A DNA stretch of 64,000 bases, from positions 682,001-746,000 of the forward strand of contig CAVZBF010000002.1 of the NCBI GenBank assembly GCA_963773465.1. Direction: 5' to 3'. This DNA is from VBAS01 sp963773465 (GTDB lineage: Bacteria > Bacteroidota > Bacteroidia > Chitinophagales > Chitinophagaceae). The notes below the pieces were generated by a model. The model was not told the DNA's origin and did not search any database. It was given only the letters and a program-made list of their open reading frames with translations. Below, piece by piece: positions 36,070-46,738 of this stretch (positions within the stretch are counted from its first letter, which is position 1; each line of letters begins with the position of its first letter). The translations under genes were made by a program, and so were the position numbers.

Positions 36070-37323
36070 TTAAAGTTTAATAAATTTTGCGTGCAATTTC
36101 TCTTCTTCTTTTTCAGCACGGATAAAATAGACCCCTGCATTCAACCGGCTCACATCGATCTGCTGAATTTTTGAACTGATGATCTTACTTACAACAATTT
36201 TTCCGCTTATATCAAGTATCTGCATTTTTCTGCCAATCCATCTTTCATCATATTCAAAATACAAATTGACAACGGAAGTGGCAGGGTTAGGATATACCTG
36301 CACATGCAGCCATTGGGGGTAATAATCCGGCAATTCAGCTGCCGGCACTGTAGAAATATTCAATCCTTTTGAACGAAGTATCGAATTTCTTGCTCCATTC
36401 ACTTCAAATAAAGCTCTTGCTCTTTTTCTTTGGCCGGTACTAAACATGTTCATACAAATATCATTGGTAAAATCCATGTAGTTCATATACATGTCTCCGG
36501 TCTGGTTATTTCCGCAAGAAAGTCTTGTGCCATCAGGGCAGCCCGGTGTATATGTACTTTGCTTTGGTGTATCTTCTACCCTGTCATCACCACAATATCC
36601 TTCACCCCAGATATGATAGAGGTTCAGCCAATGCCCCACTTCATGAACGATCGTCCTAAAATCATTTACGGCAGGCGATGTGCGTTGCGCATTAAAAATG
36701 TCTTCATATGAAACTACTACGCCGTCTTTCGTTGCGTCCATACCCGGTAAGGTGCCGTAACCGAGCGCATCTTTCATATTACAAAGCCATATGTTCAAAT
36801 AGCTTTTCGAATCCCAGGCATCGCTGCCATACGATGAACTAAATTTCATTTTATCATCCGATAGCCAATAGGTTATCGGCGTGTATTTTTTTACAATGCC
36901 GGTTGTGGTTCTTCCTTTCGGATCCATTGTGGCCAACTGAAATTCAAATCCCATGCTTGCTGCAAGCGGTTTGAAAACGGCAGGTATGTTTGCGGTATCA
37001 GCATTTCGTTTATTAAAATCACGGTTGAGAGCGGCAACCAAAAGCTCGATAGTTGAAAGCGGTATATTTTGATCGGGAGTATGATAAAGCACATGAATTA
37101 CAACCGGTATTTTTATAATATCCGGAACACGATTGACTCGTTGTGTTTCATTTGATGAGGCAAACTGGTTGCGGGTAAATACTTCAATTTCTTCTAAACT
37201 ATTTTTTAAAAGCGGATTTACTGAGATTTCCTGCTTTGTATATTCTTCATTGATACATCTCTTCTGGGCAATAGATTGAAAGCCGATGCAAATAAATAAT
37301 AATAATGCCAAACGATTAGCCAT
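36070..37323 (-). CDS. M43 pappalysin-like metalloprotease with type IX sorting domain
   Basis: A 417-residue secreted zinc protease. It has a signal peptide (LALLLFICIGFQSIAQ), a catalytic domain with FRTIVHEVGHWLNLYHIWG (HExxHxxxxxH), and a downstream Met-turn region YMNYMDF. Cysteines in EGYCGDDRVEDTPKQSTYTPGCPDGTRLSCG are typical of the cytophagalysin/ulilysin group. The C-terminal about 85 residues (VQVYPNPATSVVNLYFE to GVYFIRAEKEEEKLHAKFIKL) form the Por-type sorting domain used by the type IX secretion system, so the product is expected at the cell surface or outside. Confidence 0.93.
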   Translation of the reverse strand: MANRLALLLFICIGFQSIAQKRCINEEYTKQEISVNPLLKNSLEEIEVFTRNQFASSNETQRVNRVPDIIKIPVVIHVLYHTPDQNIPLSTIELLVAALNRDFNKRNADTANIPAVFKPLAASMGFEFQLATMDPKGRTTTGIVKKYTPITYWLSDDKMKFSSSYGSDAWDSKSYLNIWLCNMKDALGYGTLPGMDATKDGVVVSYEDIFNAQRTSPAVNDFRTIVHEVGHWLNLYHIWGEGYCGDDRVEDTPKQSTYTPGCPDGTRLSCGNNQTGDMYMNYMDFTNDICMNMFSTGQRKRARALFEVNGARNSILRSKGLNISTVPAAELPDYYPQWLHVQVYPNPATSVVNLYFEYDERWIGRKMQILDISGKIVVSKIISSKIQQIDVSRLNAGVYFIRAEKEEEKLHAKFIKL

Positions 37324-37569
37324 AATGCTTGCAGATAAACAGACTTATTAATGCGGGATTCCAGGGACACGGAAACAATAAAAGCGGTAATCAGAAGGAT
37401 ACGAATCAAATTGATCTGACAGAGAACAGGAATAATCAGGTGAATAAGGTATGAGTGGGATTTGTTCTCAAATATAATTCATTAACATTTTAATTTACAA
37501 CTTTATCGTTTAAAATATTTTTCAATCGTACATTTACTAAATTAATTCTATCAACGAGTAATCAAATTC

Positions 37570-38415
37570 ATGAAAAGAAAAATCTTCGTTTCGCTCATCG
37601 TAATTTTTCTTATTGTATCACTTTTCTCATCCACTTTTTTCTTCCGTTGTAAAAGTGGTGGCGGCACGGTTGATGATACAACTGCAACAGTGCCTCCTTT
37701 GAATCCACCTCCGCCGGTTTTAGGCCATTCAATAATGAATACGTTCCCGCATGACACAAGTTTTTATACGCAAGGTCTCACCTTTTATAAAGGAGAATTA
37801 TATGAAGGCACCGGCGATCCTGGCTATGTCGGAAAATCAAGGTTGATGAAAATAGATCTGAAAACGGGCAAGCCATTAAAATCAATTTCATTATCAGATA
37901 GATTTTTTGGTGAAGGCATAACAATTCTGAGAGACACTATTTACCAGCTCACCTGGAAGGAGCACAAAGTATTCGTATATACAATTAAAGATTTTAAACA
38001 GGTAAAAGATTACAACATTGATGGAGAAGGTTGGGGTATAACAAATGATGGGCAAAAGTTAATTGTAAGTACCGGTAGCGGTACTCTTTATTATTATGAT
38101 CCGTCAACTTTCAAACTATTAAGTAAAAATTCCATTATGGAAGGCAATAGCCCGACATATAATTTAAATGAACTGGAATACATTGACGGTTTTATATATG
38201 CCAACCAGTACGAATTGCCATATATTTTAAAAATCGATCCCGCAGCAGGAAGAGTAGTTGCCAAATATGATTTGAATGATATGTGGAAAAAAGTAAAATT
38301 AATTGATCCTAATGTTGATGTTCCGAATGGCATTGCATACGACTCTACTACTAAGAAAATTTATGTTACGGGAAAACTATGGCCGGAAATTTATGAAATA
38401 CAATTAGGCCAATAA
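37570..38415 (+). CDS. Glutaminyl-peptide cyclotransferase (first of a tandem pair)
   Basis: A 281-residue envelope protein of the plant-type (beta-propeller) glutaminyl cyclase family, which turns N-terminal glutamine of proteins into pyroglutamate. The N-terminal membrane segment (FVSLIVIFLIVSLFSSTFFF followed by RCK) may be a lipoprotein signal. The propeller shows FPHDTSFYTQGLTFYKGELYEGTG, FFGEGITILRDTIYQLTWKEHKVFVY, EGWGITNDGQKLIVSTGSGTLYYYDP, NELEYIDGFIYANQY and VDVPNGIAYDSTTKKIYVTGK. The exported type IX and other signal-cleaved proteins of this phylum often begin with Gln, which fits. A close copy follows six bases later. Confidence 0.9.
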   Translation: MKRKIFVSLIVIFLIVSLFSSTFFFRCKSGGGTVDDTTATVPPLNPPPPVLGHSIMNTFPHDTSFYTQGLTFYKGELYEGTGDPGYVGKSRLMKIDLKTGKPLKSISLSDRFFGEGITILRDTIYQLTWKEHKVFVYTIKDFKQVKDYNIDGEGWGITNDGQKLIVSTGSGTLYYYDPSTFKLLSKNSIMEGNSPTYNLNELEYIDGFIYANQYELPYILKIDPAAGRVVAKYDLNDMWKKVKLIDPNVDVPNGIAYDSTTKKIYVTGKLWPEIYEIQLGQ

Positions 38416-38421
38416 TATATC

Positions 38422-39222
38422 ATGAGCAAAAAGGTCCTTCTTGCATCAGTCATAAGTTTTCTTATCTCATCAGTCACCGTTTTGCTTGTTTGTTGCAAGC
38501 CCAGGGATAAGCCAATAGTTCTCCCAATAGATCATATAATAATTGATACATTACCGCATGATACAAGCTTCTATACGCAAGGCCTTACTTTTTATAAAGG
38601 CGAGTTGTATGAAGGCACAGGCGATCCGGATTCCCTCGGTAAAAGCAGGTTGATGAAGATCGATTTAGAAACGGGAAAGGCAGTAAAGTCGATCTCTTTA
38701 TCTAATAAATATTTCGGAGAAGGTATTACCATCTTAAGGGATACAGTTTATCAGCTTACATGGAAACAGCATAAGGTGTTCGTTTATACCCTTAAAGACT
38801 TTACCCAGGTAAAAGTATATGATATATCTACCGAAGGCTGGGGTATAACAAATGATGGACAAAGATTGATCGTTAGCACCGGTAGCGGTAAACTTTACTA
38901 TTATGATCCATCAACATTCAAACCGCTTGGGAAGAACTCTATCATGGAGGGCAACGGCGAAACATTTAATTTGAATGAACTCGAGTATATCGATGGCTTT
39001 ATTTATGCGAATCAATACGGATATGCTTATGTTTTAAAAATTGATCCCGTTGCAAGCAGGGTGGTCGCGAAGTATGATCTTAATGACATGTGGAAAAGAG
39101 TAAAAGCCGTGAAGCCTGATGCTGACGTGCCGAACGGGATCGCCTATGATTCTGCAACAAAGAAAATTTATATAACAGGAAAATACTGGCCTGAAATGTA
39201 CGAAATCCAATTTCGCCAATGA
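38422..39222 (+). CDS. Glutaminyl-peptide cyclotransferase (second of a tandem pair)
   Basis: A 266-residue paralogue of the gene just upstream (about three quarters of residues identical by eye in the propeller). It has the same motifs: LPHDTSFYTQGLTFYKGELYEGTGDP, YFGEGITILRDTVYQLTWKQHKVFVY, EGWGITNDGQRLIVSTGSGKLYYYDP, NELEYIDGFIYANQY and ADVPNGIAYDSATKKIYITGK. The N-terminal VISFLISSVTVLLVCCK carries a lipobox-like Cys-Cys. The proline-rich spacer of the first copy is missing. The six-base gap implies an operon. The stop abuts the converging methyltransferase gene. Confidence 0.9.
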   Translation: MSKKVLLASVISFLISSVTVLLVCCKPRDKPIVLPIDHIIIDTLPHDTSFYTQGLTFYKGELYEGTGDPDSLGKSRLMKIDLETGKAVKSISLSNKYFGEGITILRDTVYQLTWKQHKVFVYTLKDFTQVKVYDISTEGWGITNDGQRLIVSTGSGKLYYYDPSTFKPLGKNSIMEGNGETFNLNELEYIDGFIYANQYGYAYVLKIDPVASRVVAKYDLNDMWKRVKAVKPDADVPNGIAYDSATKKIYITGKYWPEMYEIQFRQ

Positions 39223-40119
39223 TCATTTAGAAACTATATAGATCACCGAGCTGCATTTTCTCACATCATTCATTGCTTTAAAGTTTGAGACCAATCCTGT
39301 GAAGATCGCCCCCACCCAATTAGGGCTTCCGTTTTTATACTTGCTGCTTAACAAGCTAACATAAAAGCTGTCAAACCACATTGGCTTTATGGCAATAATT
39401 TTTAAGCCGCATTCCTTCATCAGCCATTGCATGGTTTGTGGTGTAAAATGATAAAGATGTCTTGGTACATCATACCCGGCCCAGTTCGAACCATAGCTCA
39501 TCGCATCATAGCTCGTGTAGTTAGGCACTGCAATAAAAAGCTTTCCTGTATCCGTCAATAATTTCTTAAATGTGATGATATAGTTTTTTACATTATGGAC
39601 ATGCTCCAGCACATGCCAGAGAGTAATAGCATCAAATTTTCTTTCAGGTAAAATGAAAAGCTCGCCTACAGGCAATAGGTGCAATGAATGTTGCCGCATC
39701 GCAACATCCCTTGCCCCCTCATCCGGTTCAAGGCCTGTAACCTGCCAGCCTGTTTTTTGCATGGCAGCAGCAAAATAACCGGTACCGCTTCCTACATCAA
39801 GCAGGTGCCCGTTTGTGATACCCGTAGTTTTTTCGATCAGCTTTTTCTTTTGATTAAGCGAAATATTTCTTACCGTTTGATAAAGGCGATTGATAATTCC
39901 TTTTGAAGTATCACTATGAGAAATATAATTTTCAGCCCTGTAATACTCGCTAATGGAAGCTTCTGATGGCGCATTTTGCGTAAACCGCACCTGGCAATTG
40001 CTGCAATGATAAATATCAAAAAATTCCTGGCTTGCTGTATTATCTTTTACTTTAAAAATTTTTGAAATACCTGCAGATCCGCAAACCGGGCACAGTGTAT
40101 AATGAATTTGGTTGCTCAT
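39223..40119 (-). CDS. Class I SAM methyltransferase with N-terminal zinc ribbon
   Basis: A 298-residue methyltransferase of the Methyltransf_23 type. An N-terminal zinc ribbon, LCPVCGSAGISKIFKV and YHCSNCQVRFTQ (two CxxC pairs), is followed by the SAM-binding motif GHLLDVGSGTGYFAAAMQKTGWQVTGLEPDEGA, then FDAITLWHVLEHVHNV and GKLFIAVPNYTSYDA. The C-terminal HFTPQTMQWLMKECG is typical. Proteins of this layout are often linked to surface sugar or O-antigen modification; no such cluster is adjacent, so the substrate is unknown. Confidence 0.85.
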   Translation of the reverse strand: MSNQIHYTLCPVCGSAGISKIFKVKDNTASQEFFDIYHCSNCQVRFTQNAPSEASISEYYRAENYISHSDTSKGIINRLYQTVRNISLNQKKKLIEKTTGITNGHLLDVGSGTGYFAAAMQKTGWQVTGLEPDEGARDVAMRQHSLHLLPVGELFILPERKFDAITLWHVLEHVHNVKNYIITFKKLLTDTGKLFIAVPNYTSYDAMSYGSNWAGYDVPRHLYHFTPQTMQWLMKECGLKIIAIKPMWFDSFYVSLLSSKYKNGSPNWVGAIFTGLVSNFKAMNDVRKCSSVIYIVSK

Positions 40120-40140
40120 TAATAAAAGGAAGTGTCTCCC

Positions 40141-40755
40141 TTAATTTGATTTAATGATGGACTTATTTCCGGCAGAAGAAGGAGTAAATCCCTTTTCAGA
40201 AAAATACCACCCGATAAACATTACAGCTAACACCGTAAGAACAACTGCAATGATCCACCCATAATTTTTCTTTGGTGCTCCTTCAGCAAAATACTCTGTC
40301 ATCTCCACCGAAGACTTTTCCTGCTCACCTACCAACACTGTATGCTCGAATTTTTCACGAATCACTTTCTGCGCATGCACAGGTTGCTGGCTTTGTAATG
40401 TGCTTGCAGGCGGATCAAGCTGCAGATTGCCGGATCCATCCCGCCTGAACATTCCTACGCCTTCCCAATTCATTTCACCGGCTTCGGAAAGTTTATTTCT
40501 TAAGGAAAAAGAAAAATCATTTAATGATTTGATTGCGTCCCATTCTGAAATGCCATATGATGACGAAAGCCATTCAAAAAGTCTTTTTGAAGGTTTATCA
40601 TCTTTTGACTCGATTACAAAATAAAAAGATGGCGGACTAAATTGCTTGTTTGTAAAATCAAGCTGAGATGAATGTTGCCGCAGGCTGATAGTACCAATGC
40701 CGGGCAAACTTAATTTCTTATTTACTACCAGGAATTCGTATAAAGTGTTTTGCAT
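40141..40755 (-). CDS. HU-CCDC81-like protein with C-terminal membrane helix
   Basis: A 204-residue protein. The N-terminus (LYEFLVVNKKLSLPGIGTISLRQHSSQLDFTNKQFSPPSFYFVIE) resembles the bacterial HU-CCDC81 domain, a divergent HU-like fold found in Bacteroidota proteins with a SPOR or membrane segment. A second similar unit covers residues 60-115 (LSSSYGISEWDAIKSLNDFSFSLRNKLSEAGEMNWEGVGMFRRDGSGN). A membrane helix lies at 170-188 (GWIIAVVLTVLAVMFIGWYF). There is no SPOR domain. Its start codon overlaps the stop of the upstream barrel gene by one base (TAATG), so the two are translationally linked. Confidence 0.75.
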   Translation of the reverse strand: MQNTLYEFLVVNKKLSLPGIGTISLRQHSSQLDFTNKQFSPPSFYFVIESKDDKPSKRLFEWLSSSYGISEWDAIKSLNDFSFSLRNKLSEAGEMNWEGVGMFRRDGSGNLQLDPPASTLQSQQPVHAQKVIREKFEHTVLVGEQEKSSVEMTEYFAEGAPKKNYGWIIAVVLTVLAVMFIGWYFSEKGFTPSSAGNKSIIKSN

Positions 40756-42422
40756 TATTTCGTCTTCTGATCGAATGCGAAGATAACGCCGCCAAGGAAA
40801 TTAAATCCATAAGATCTGTATAACTTCCAGGGCTCATATTCTTTATTTAATATATTATTGAACTGCGCCCAGAGATTAAGGTTCTTTGTGATCCGGAATT
40901 CAAGACCGGCATTCAGATCAAATGAGCCATCCAATTGCGCTGAATTACCCGACGGAGTTTTGTATTGTGCACCATCCCAAAGGAACAGATCGGTTTTTAA
41001 CCAAAGATCTTTTACAACCTGCACCTTTGCGGAACCTTTTAATTCAAGCGGCATTAATCCGTATGCTTTTTTATTCTCTTTTATGCTGAAATATTTACTA
41101 TAATTGATGCCTGCCAGTACCGAAAATTTTTCTTGCTCAACATATCCAACTTCACCACCGAAATGAACAGCCTTCATCGACGGCTCATATATTACTCTAA
41201 ATGTGTTATCATAAATATCCAGGGCAGCATTATCATTTACAAAAAGTGGTTGATTCTTATATTTATTAAAGGCAAGCTTTGCATTATAAATGAAATGATC
41301 GCCTAAAGACCCTTTAAAACCTGCATATCTTTCTTCTATCCATGTATTCTTCAGATCAGCGGGAGCATCTATATAAGGATTAATAAAGGCAAGGTTCTGA
41401 TAGGATGTTCTCCTGATATAACCAGACCAACCGGCCTGGAAAGTAAATTGTTTATCCGGGGTACTCGCCTCAACAAGTACATTGGGGAACATCTTAAATG
41501 TTTTGTTATCCCATGAAGGGCGGATGCCGGCCTGTACATTCACCTTTGGCGTCTTAAACAAAACGGAAGGGCTAATAGAATAGAATGTATTGTCCTGTGC
41601 CGATTTATTATCAGGCTTATATTTTGTAAGATCAAATGTAGCGGCGAGGTTTACGGCAAATACTTTACCTACTGTTTTTTGCAAGGGAAGATGCACGTAC
41701 GTATTACTTTCACTATTATCCCTTCCATCATTAAATAAATTGATAAGGATTTCGGGAGAATATGAAATACCAAACTGCGTACTGTTGATATTGTGAAATC
41801 CTACACCACCTTTCCATGTTTGAAAACTTTGCTCAAGAGAATCTTTTGGCGGAATTGATGATAGTATCGGATCACGGCCATATTTGTAATAACGGTCCTG
41901 GCGCATGCCAAGCTGTGCATTCCATTCTAAATTCTTACTCGTTTGAAAAAAACCTTTCAGATCAACATTCGTGTTGCGGAAATCCTGGTAAAGAATTTTT
42001 CCGGAAGAAGAAACATGTTTGGCATAAATATTAAGGCCGGCTGTTTTACCGTCTCCAAATGAAAAGCCTGCTTGTACAAAAGGAGTTTTCAAACTTCCAA
42101 AACCGGCTTTGATATAACTATTCAGGTCCCATACACCGCCGGAATCAATGTCTAAAGCCAATGGTCGCAGACTGCCGGGTGCATAGCCAAGTAATAAATT
42201 TTGATTGGGAATGTCATAATTCAATTTTGGTTTGGTAGTATCATTCACTGCTGGTGATGCATTGAAATTTATCTTGGCTGATTCTTTTAACACCGGTTTA
42301 AAAGCCGATGTAATATCAACAGTTCCTTTTTTCTTCGTGGTGTCTTGTGAATAGGAAATTCCAAAACTTAAAATTCCAACTCCCAATATTATGACGGCTT
42401 TCATATTCATTTTTCTCTTCAT
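40755..42422 (-). CDS. Outer-membrane beta-barrel protein, TonB-receptor-like, no plug
   Basis: A 555-residue exported protein with a signal peptide (MKAVIILGVGILSFGISYSQ) and a barrel with many alternating strands, ending with a TonB-receptor-like final part, LNLWAQFNNILNKEYEPWKLYRSYGFNFLGGVIFAF. There is no plug or carboxypeptidase-like domain. It lies between the long TPR protein upstream and the HU-CCDC81 gene downstream on the same strand. The three probably form one unit at the cell envelope; function unknown. Confidence 0.75.
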   Translation of the reverse strand: MKRKMNMKAVIILGVGILSFGISYSQDTTKKKGTVDITSAFKPVLKESAKINFNASPAVNDTTKPKLNYDIPNQNLLLGYAPGSLRPLALDIDSGGVWDLNSYIKAGFGSLKTPFVQAGFSFGDGKTAGLNIYAKHVSSSGKILYQDFRNTNVDLKGFFQTSKNLEWNAQLGMRQDRYYKYGRDPILSSIPPKDSLEQSFQTWKGGVGFHNINSTQFGISYSPEILINLFNDGRDNSESNTYVHLPLQKTVGKVFAVNLAATFDLTKYKPDNKSAQDNTFYSISPSVLFKTPKVNVQAGIRPSWDNKTFKMFPNVLVEASTPDKQFTFQAGWSGYIRRTSYQNLAFINPYIDAPADLKNTWIEERYAGFKGSLGDHFIYNAKLAFNKYKNQPLFVNDNAALDIYDNTFRVIYEPSMKAVHFGGEVGYVEQEKFSVLAGINYSKYFSIKENKKAYGLMPLELKGSAKVQVVKDLWLKTDLFLWDGAQYKTPSGNSAQLDGSFDLNAGLEFRITKNLNLWAQFNNILNKEYEPWKLYRSYGFNFLGGVIFAFDQKTK

Positions 42423-42423
42423 T

Positions 42424-42456
42424 ATTATTAATTAATAATTATTAATTATTAATTTT
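42424..42456. repeat. ATTATTAATTAATAATT simple repeat
   Basis: An AT-only palindromic run fills the 39 bp between the TPR gene and the barrel gene. Confidence 0.6.
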
Positions 42457-42461
42457 TTGTT

Positions 42462-45400
42462 TTAATTGTTACCCACTTTACTGCTTTTGCCTTCTTCATC
42501 AACTACCCTGTTTAATTTTTCCTGTGCTTCTTTTTTAAATTCAGGAACTATTGAATTGTCGACTATACTTTGAAAAGTAGCTTTTGCATTGAAATAATCC
42601 TTTTGTTTAAAATAAACATCGCCAAGCAGGATGTAAGATTTGGTTACCCAGTAATCGTATGAGCCGGATTTATTGATCACTTCAAACGCTGATTTTTCAG
42701 CATCCGCAAGTTTGTTCAACGCAAACCAGCTGTTAGCGATCTCATACCTTGCTTCCGCTGCAAGTGCGGCTTTGTTTTGCGATACTACAGATTTAAAATT
42801 GGCAATGGCAAGATCATGCTGGCCATTTACCTGGTACGCTTTTGCGATTGCCATACTTGCAAGTGATTTATCATCGGTGCTGCTTCCTTTTAATGTTACC
42901 AGCTCATTTGCATTTTCAACTGCTTCATTCCATTTCTGTAACTGATATTGAGAACGAAGTAATCCACGCATTGCTTCCAGTTTGCTTTCCTGGCCAGAAG
43001 ATATTTGTTTCAACTGGGCATAATAACTTTCGGCTTTCACATAATTTTTTTGTTCAAAGAAGTAAACCCTTGCTGCCTGCAAAATGGCTTTTTCGGCAAA
43101 ACGGTTTGGCGCTTTTAATGCCACCGCCTCATAACCGCTCAATGCATTGTTCCAATCTTTCTTTTCATAATAAATTTCACCGCGGTAAAAATTTGCATCC
43201 AAAGCATAAACACCATTCGGGAAACGCTGCACATAATTATTAAATGCAGTTAACGCCGCATTGGAATTTCCGCTTTCATATTGCGTTAGTGCGGCTGACC
43301 AGGAAAGAGAATCTTCAGTGCTCACATCCAGTGGCTTTCCCATTTGACGCATATAATTTGCATACTCATCAGGTTTTCCATCTTCCACATAAATGCTTTT
43401 GATATTCTCCAATGCTTCCGCAGCTTCCGGGGAATTCGGATATGTTTGAACCAGGTTTTTATATTGAGCCAATGCCTCACGATTATTATTCAAATTATAA
43501 TTTGCGATAGCAAGTTTTAATTGCGCCTGTGGTTTCAAACTGTTATTTGCTGATAGCTTAAGTACATTATTCAACGGAGCGATCGCTTCACGAAAACGTT
43601 CATCGGCAAGATAAGCGTTCGCAATTTCCATATTCGCATCACCGACAAGACTTGAAGTGGGGAATTTTCTTGCCATAGTGTTCATCAGGCTTATCTTTTC
43701 ATTGGAGCTTCGTACACCAGCGATCATAGCCACCTGGAAAGTTGCATAATCTTCAGCCGGCCATGAAAGTTTGATAACATTATCATACATCGCTTTTGCC
43801 CGGGTGTAATCACGGTTCATAAAATAACAATCTGCACTGCGGACATATGCATCCTGTGTAAGCTCATCAGAATTCAACGCCGGGTTTTAGCCACCTGCTC
43901 AAAAAATTTCAATGCGGCAGGATAATTTTCTTTTCTTAAATAACTATACCCAAGATTATAGCGGATAGAATTTGCATTTGCCTCACCCGCTGCCGGTGCG
44001 CCGGCATCTAAATATGCATTATAATATTTAATGGCATTATCTAATTTATCAGTGCGATAAGCGATCTCGCCTTTCCAGAAATTTATCAAAGGAAGAACGG
44101 CTGCATTATTGGGATCTTTCAACGCCTTATCAAGAAGCGCATCGGCTTCCTGTAATCTGCCGTCATTTATCAATTCAGTGGCTCTTCCAAATAAGATGCG
44201 GGGATACATCTTCTTTGAATTGGCTGAAGGATTCGAAAGCCCTTCCATCAACGTCAATGCATCCTTATAATTATTTGTATTGGCAAGCACCATCACCATC
44301 AGGTCTCTTGCCTCTGTGTTATATGTTGAGTTTGGATAATCGGCAAGAAAAGAACTCAGGCTATTTACTGCCTCATCCTGGTAGCCGAGCTCGTAAGAAA
44401 GTTTTGCATACTGAAATTTTGAAATTTCTTTTTGCGCTTTATTGCTGCTGTTGGAGGCGCAGAATAAAAATGCATTTCTTGCATTTGCCTTCTCCCCTAT
44501 TTTCAAATAGGAATCGCCAAGCAAATACATTGCATGCTGACTTAATGAATCATCTTTGCCGCTTAATTGTTTAAACCCATTTATTGCTTTTGGATATTGC
44601 CCGGCAATATAATAGCTGTATGACAACTCATACAAGTTCTCTCTTGTAACCTTGTCTGCTTTTTGAACATATTCTTCAAGATAGGGCAAGCCTTTATCAA
44701 ATTCCTTTCTTTCAAAATAGCCATGGCCAAGCATCAATTTCATTTCACGATCATAATACTGCGAATTACCTCCCTTGATCTTTTTCTCGGCATAAGCGAT
44801 CGCTTCTTCTTTTTTTCCCTGTATATAATATATCTGTGCTATATAATATGGTACCACCGATGCATAGGCCTTTTCATCTTCTACGATCTTAAAACTCTCC
44901 ATGGCTTCATTATAATTACGATCACGGAAGGCAAGAAAGCCATAATAATAATTTGCATCGATATAGTTCGGATCGTCTTTTATCTGTCTTACGGCGTTGA
45001 AAAGAGGTTTTGCCTGGTTAAACTTTTGCAGGGTAAAATAAGAATAGCCCTGGTGAAATTTCATGTCGGATATCTCGCGGTTGCTTAGGTTAGCAATGCC
45101 CGCATCTTCATAATACTTTGCCGCATCGGCAAAATTTTGCTGGCGATAATAAAATTCTCCAAGATGAAAGTTCATTTGCTGCACTCTCGGGTTATTTTTC
45201 TCTAACTCGATATAGTTGATTGCCGTAGCTTCAGCTCTCTCCTCATTTTGTTTTAATGACAACACAGTTGTGTAATAGTTGATCTCCTGTGTTACCAGTG
45301 CATCATTGATCTGGTTGGTCTCTTTTGATGCCTGTTGCAGTTCTTTGAACAAAGGATATGCAAGGCTGTATTGCTCTTTCTGATAATACTCCTTTGCTTC

Positions 45401-45502
45401 TTTGAACTTTTCCTGCGGGTCTGTAAAAATTCGGGTTTGCTGCGAATGGAGAGATAAAACTGAAATAACAGCGGCTGCTAATGCGATGATCCGATTCTTC
45501 AT
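42462..45502 (-). CDS. Long tetratricopeptide-repeat protein, one frameshift at 43878
   Basis: An exported protein of about 1010 residues built from many TPR units. The signal peptide is IIALAAAVISVLSLHSQ. Clear repeats are FKEAKEYYQKEQYSLAYPLFKEL, LGEFYYRQQNFADAAKYYEDAG, NLGYSYLRKENYPAALKFFEQVAK, ADCYFMNRDYTRAKAMYDNVIKL and LGDVYFKQKDYFNAKATFQSIVD. The frame is lost after FFEQVAKTRR; adding one A to the A4 run at 43888 gives FFEQVAKNPALNSDELTQDAYVRSADC, which joins both halves. Related to YbgF/BamD-like scaffolds by fold only. A role in envelope assembly with the downstream barrel protein is inferred from position. Confidence 0.88.
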
Positions 45503-45763
45503 ATTAATTGTCCTTTAAACCGATGGTGACTTAACGTTGCAAAAATCAAATTATTTCTCACATGTGCCAAACATCATTCCAAACAACTGTGAATAAGTAC
45601 AATGTTGATAGATGTTTAACAAATTATTCTAAAACAAGTGGGGTGCGACTGTAATTTTCATACCGGTGTCATTGTAAAATTCATTTGATGAAAATAAAAA
45701 TGGTTAACATTTTTAACTACTTTGCTAAGCACTGTAAAAATTCAATTTGTTAAATAAGTCATC

Positions 45764-46318
45764 ATGCGAAAAATTCAGCTTGTTGAAATGGGTATTATCG
45801 CGGCAGTGTTGGTGATGGGCTATAAAATGATCACCTCGTTACTTGCTTTGATTACAACATTGTTGTTCGGGTTAGGCTCCGGACTAAGTCAAAACATTAT
45901 GATGGCGATCTTACCAACTGTGTTGTTTTTCGCTTTTTATACAATTACATTTTTTCTGCTGGCAAGAAATGTGAAACCGCTGGCACGATTTATTTGCCGT
46001 GAAGGCGATGAGCCGATGGACTTCAAATTAAACAAGGTGTCGGTGCTTCATGTAATCATAATTGCCATTTGCCTTAGCTCCATTTTGCAAACGTTACCGT
46101 ATGTAATTGGATTTATAATAGAGGAGTTTTCACCCAAGCCGGAAACGGAACCCGGGTATTACGACAACCGGTCTGTGAACATGACCTTCTGGACTTCGCT
46201 TATAGGTTTGCTTATGAGCATTATCCTATTATTAACCGCAAAAAAAATTGCTTTATTTTTCGGAAAGGATGAACAGTCGTTTGAGATTGGTGGGGAAAAA
46301 ATAGAGGATATTAACTAA
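45764..46318 (+). CDS. Four-helix membrane protein (DUF2975-like)
   Basis: A 184-residue inner-membrane protein with helices at about 8-40, 47-67, 90-120 and 140-160. The layout and the short FICREGDEPMDFKLNKV loop are like DUF2975 proteins, but I am not certain of the family. It lies one base before the thioesterase gene. The leader has a hairpin AAAAATG-GTTAA-CATTTTT at 45696-45714. The 260-bp stretch before it has no other gene. Confidence 0.55.
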   Translation: MRKIQLVEMGIIAAVLVMGYKMITSLLALITTLLFGLGSGLSQNIMMAILPTVLFFAFYTITFFLLARNVKPLARFICREGDEPMDFKLNKVSVLHVIIIAICLSSILQTLPYVIGFIIEEFSPKPETEPGYYDNRSVNMTFWTSLIGLLMSIILLLTAKKIALFFGKDEQSFEIGGEKIEDIN

Positions 46319-46319
46319 T

Positions 46320-46730
46320 ATGTTTACTTCAGAAACAAAAGTAAGAGTACGTTATGTGGAAACCGACCAGATGGGCGTGGTGTATCATAGCAATTACTTT
46401 CCGTATTTTGAAGTGGCGAGGGCCGAATCGATCCGGGAGCTGGGATTTACTTATGCAGATATGGAAAAAATGGGTGTGATAATGCCGGTTGTAGATGTAC
46501 ATGCAAGGTATCTTCGCCCGGCTTTATATGACGACTTGCTTACGATCAAAACGCTTTTAAAAGAAATGCCATTGCATCATAAAATAGAATTTCATCATGA
46601 AGTATATAACGAAAAAAAAGAAATGCTTTGTGTTGCGAAGATCATTTTATATTTCATGGAAAAAGACGGGATGAAAAGAACGGCAATGCCCGAAGCACTA
46701 AAGAAAACAATAGAACGTTATTTTCATTAA
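46320..46730 (+). CDS. Acyl-CoA thioesterase, 4HBT/YbgC type
   Basis: A 136-residue hot-dog-fold thioesterase. The active-site region is VRYVETDQMGVVYHSNYFPYFEVAR, with the conserved Asp in TDQMGVVYHSNY, and the strand HARYLRPALYDDLLTIKT is typical. It cleaves acyl-CoA, perhaps acyl groups on lipid intermediates, in the cytoplasm. It overlaps no gene but sits tightly between the four-helix protein and the M50 protease. Confidence 0.9.
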   Translation: MFTSETKVRVRYVETDQMGVVYHSNYFPYFEVARAESIRELGFTYADMEKMGVIMPVVDVHARYLRPALYDDLLTIKTLLKEMPLHHKIEFHHEVYNEKKEMLCVAKIILYFMEKDGMKRTAMPEALKKTIERYFH

Positions 46731-46738
46731 TCTTGTAA

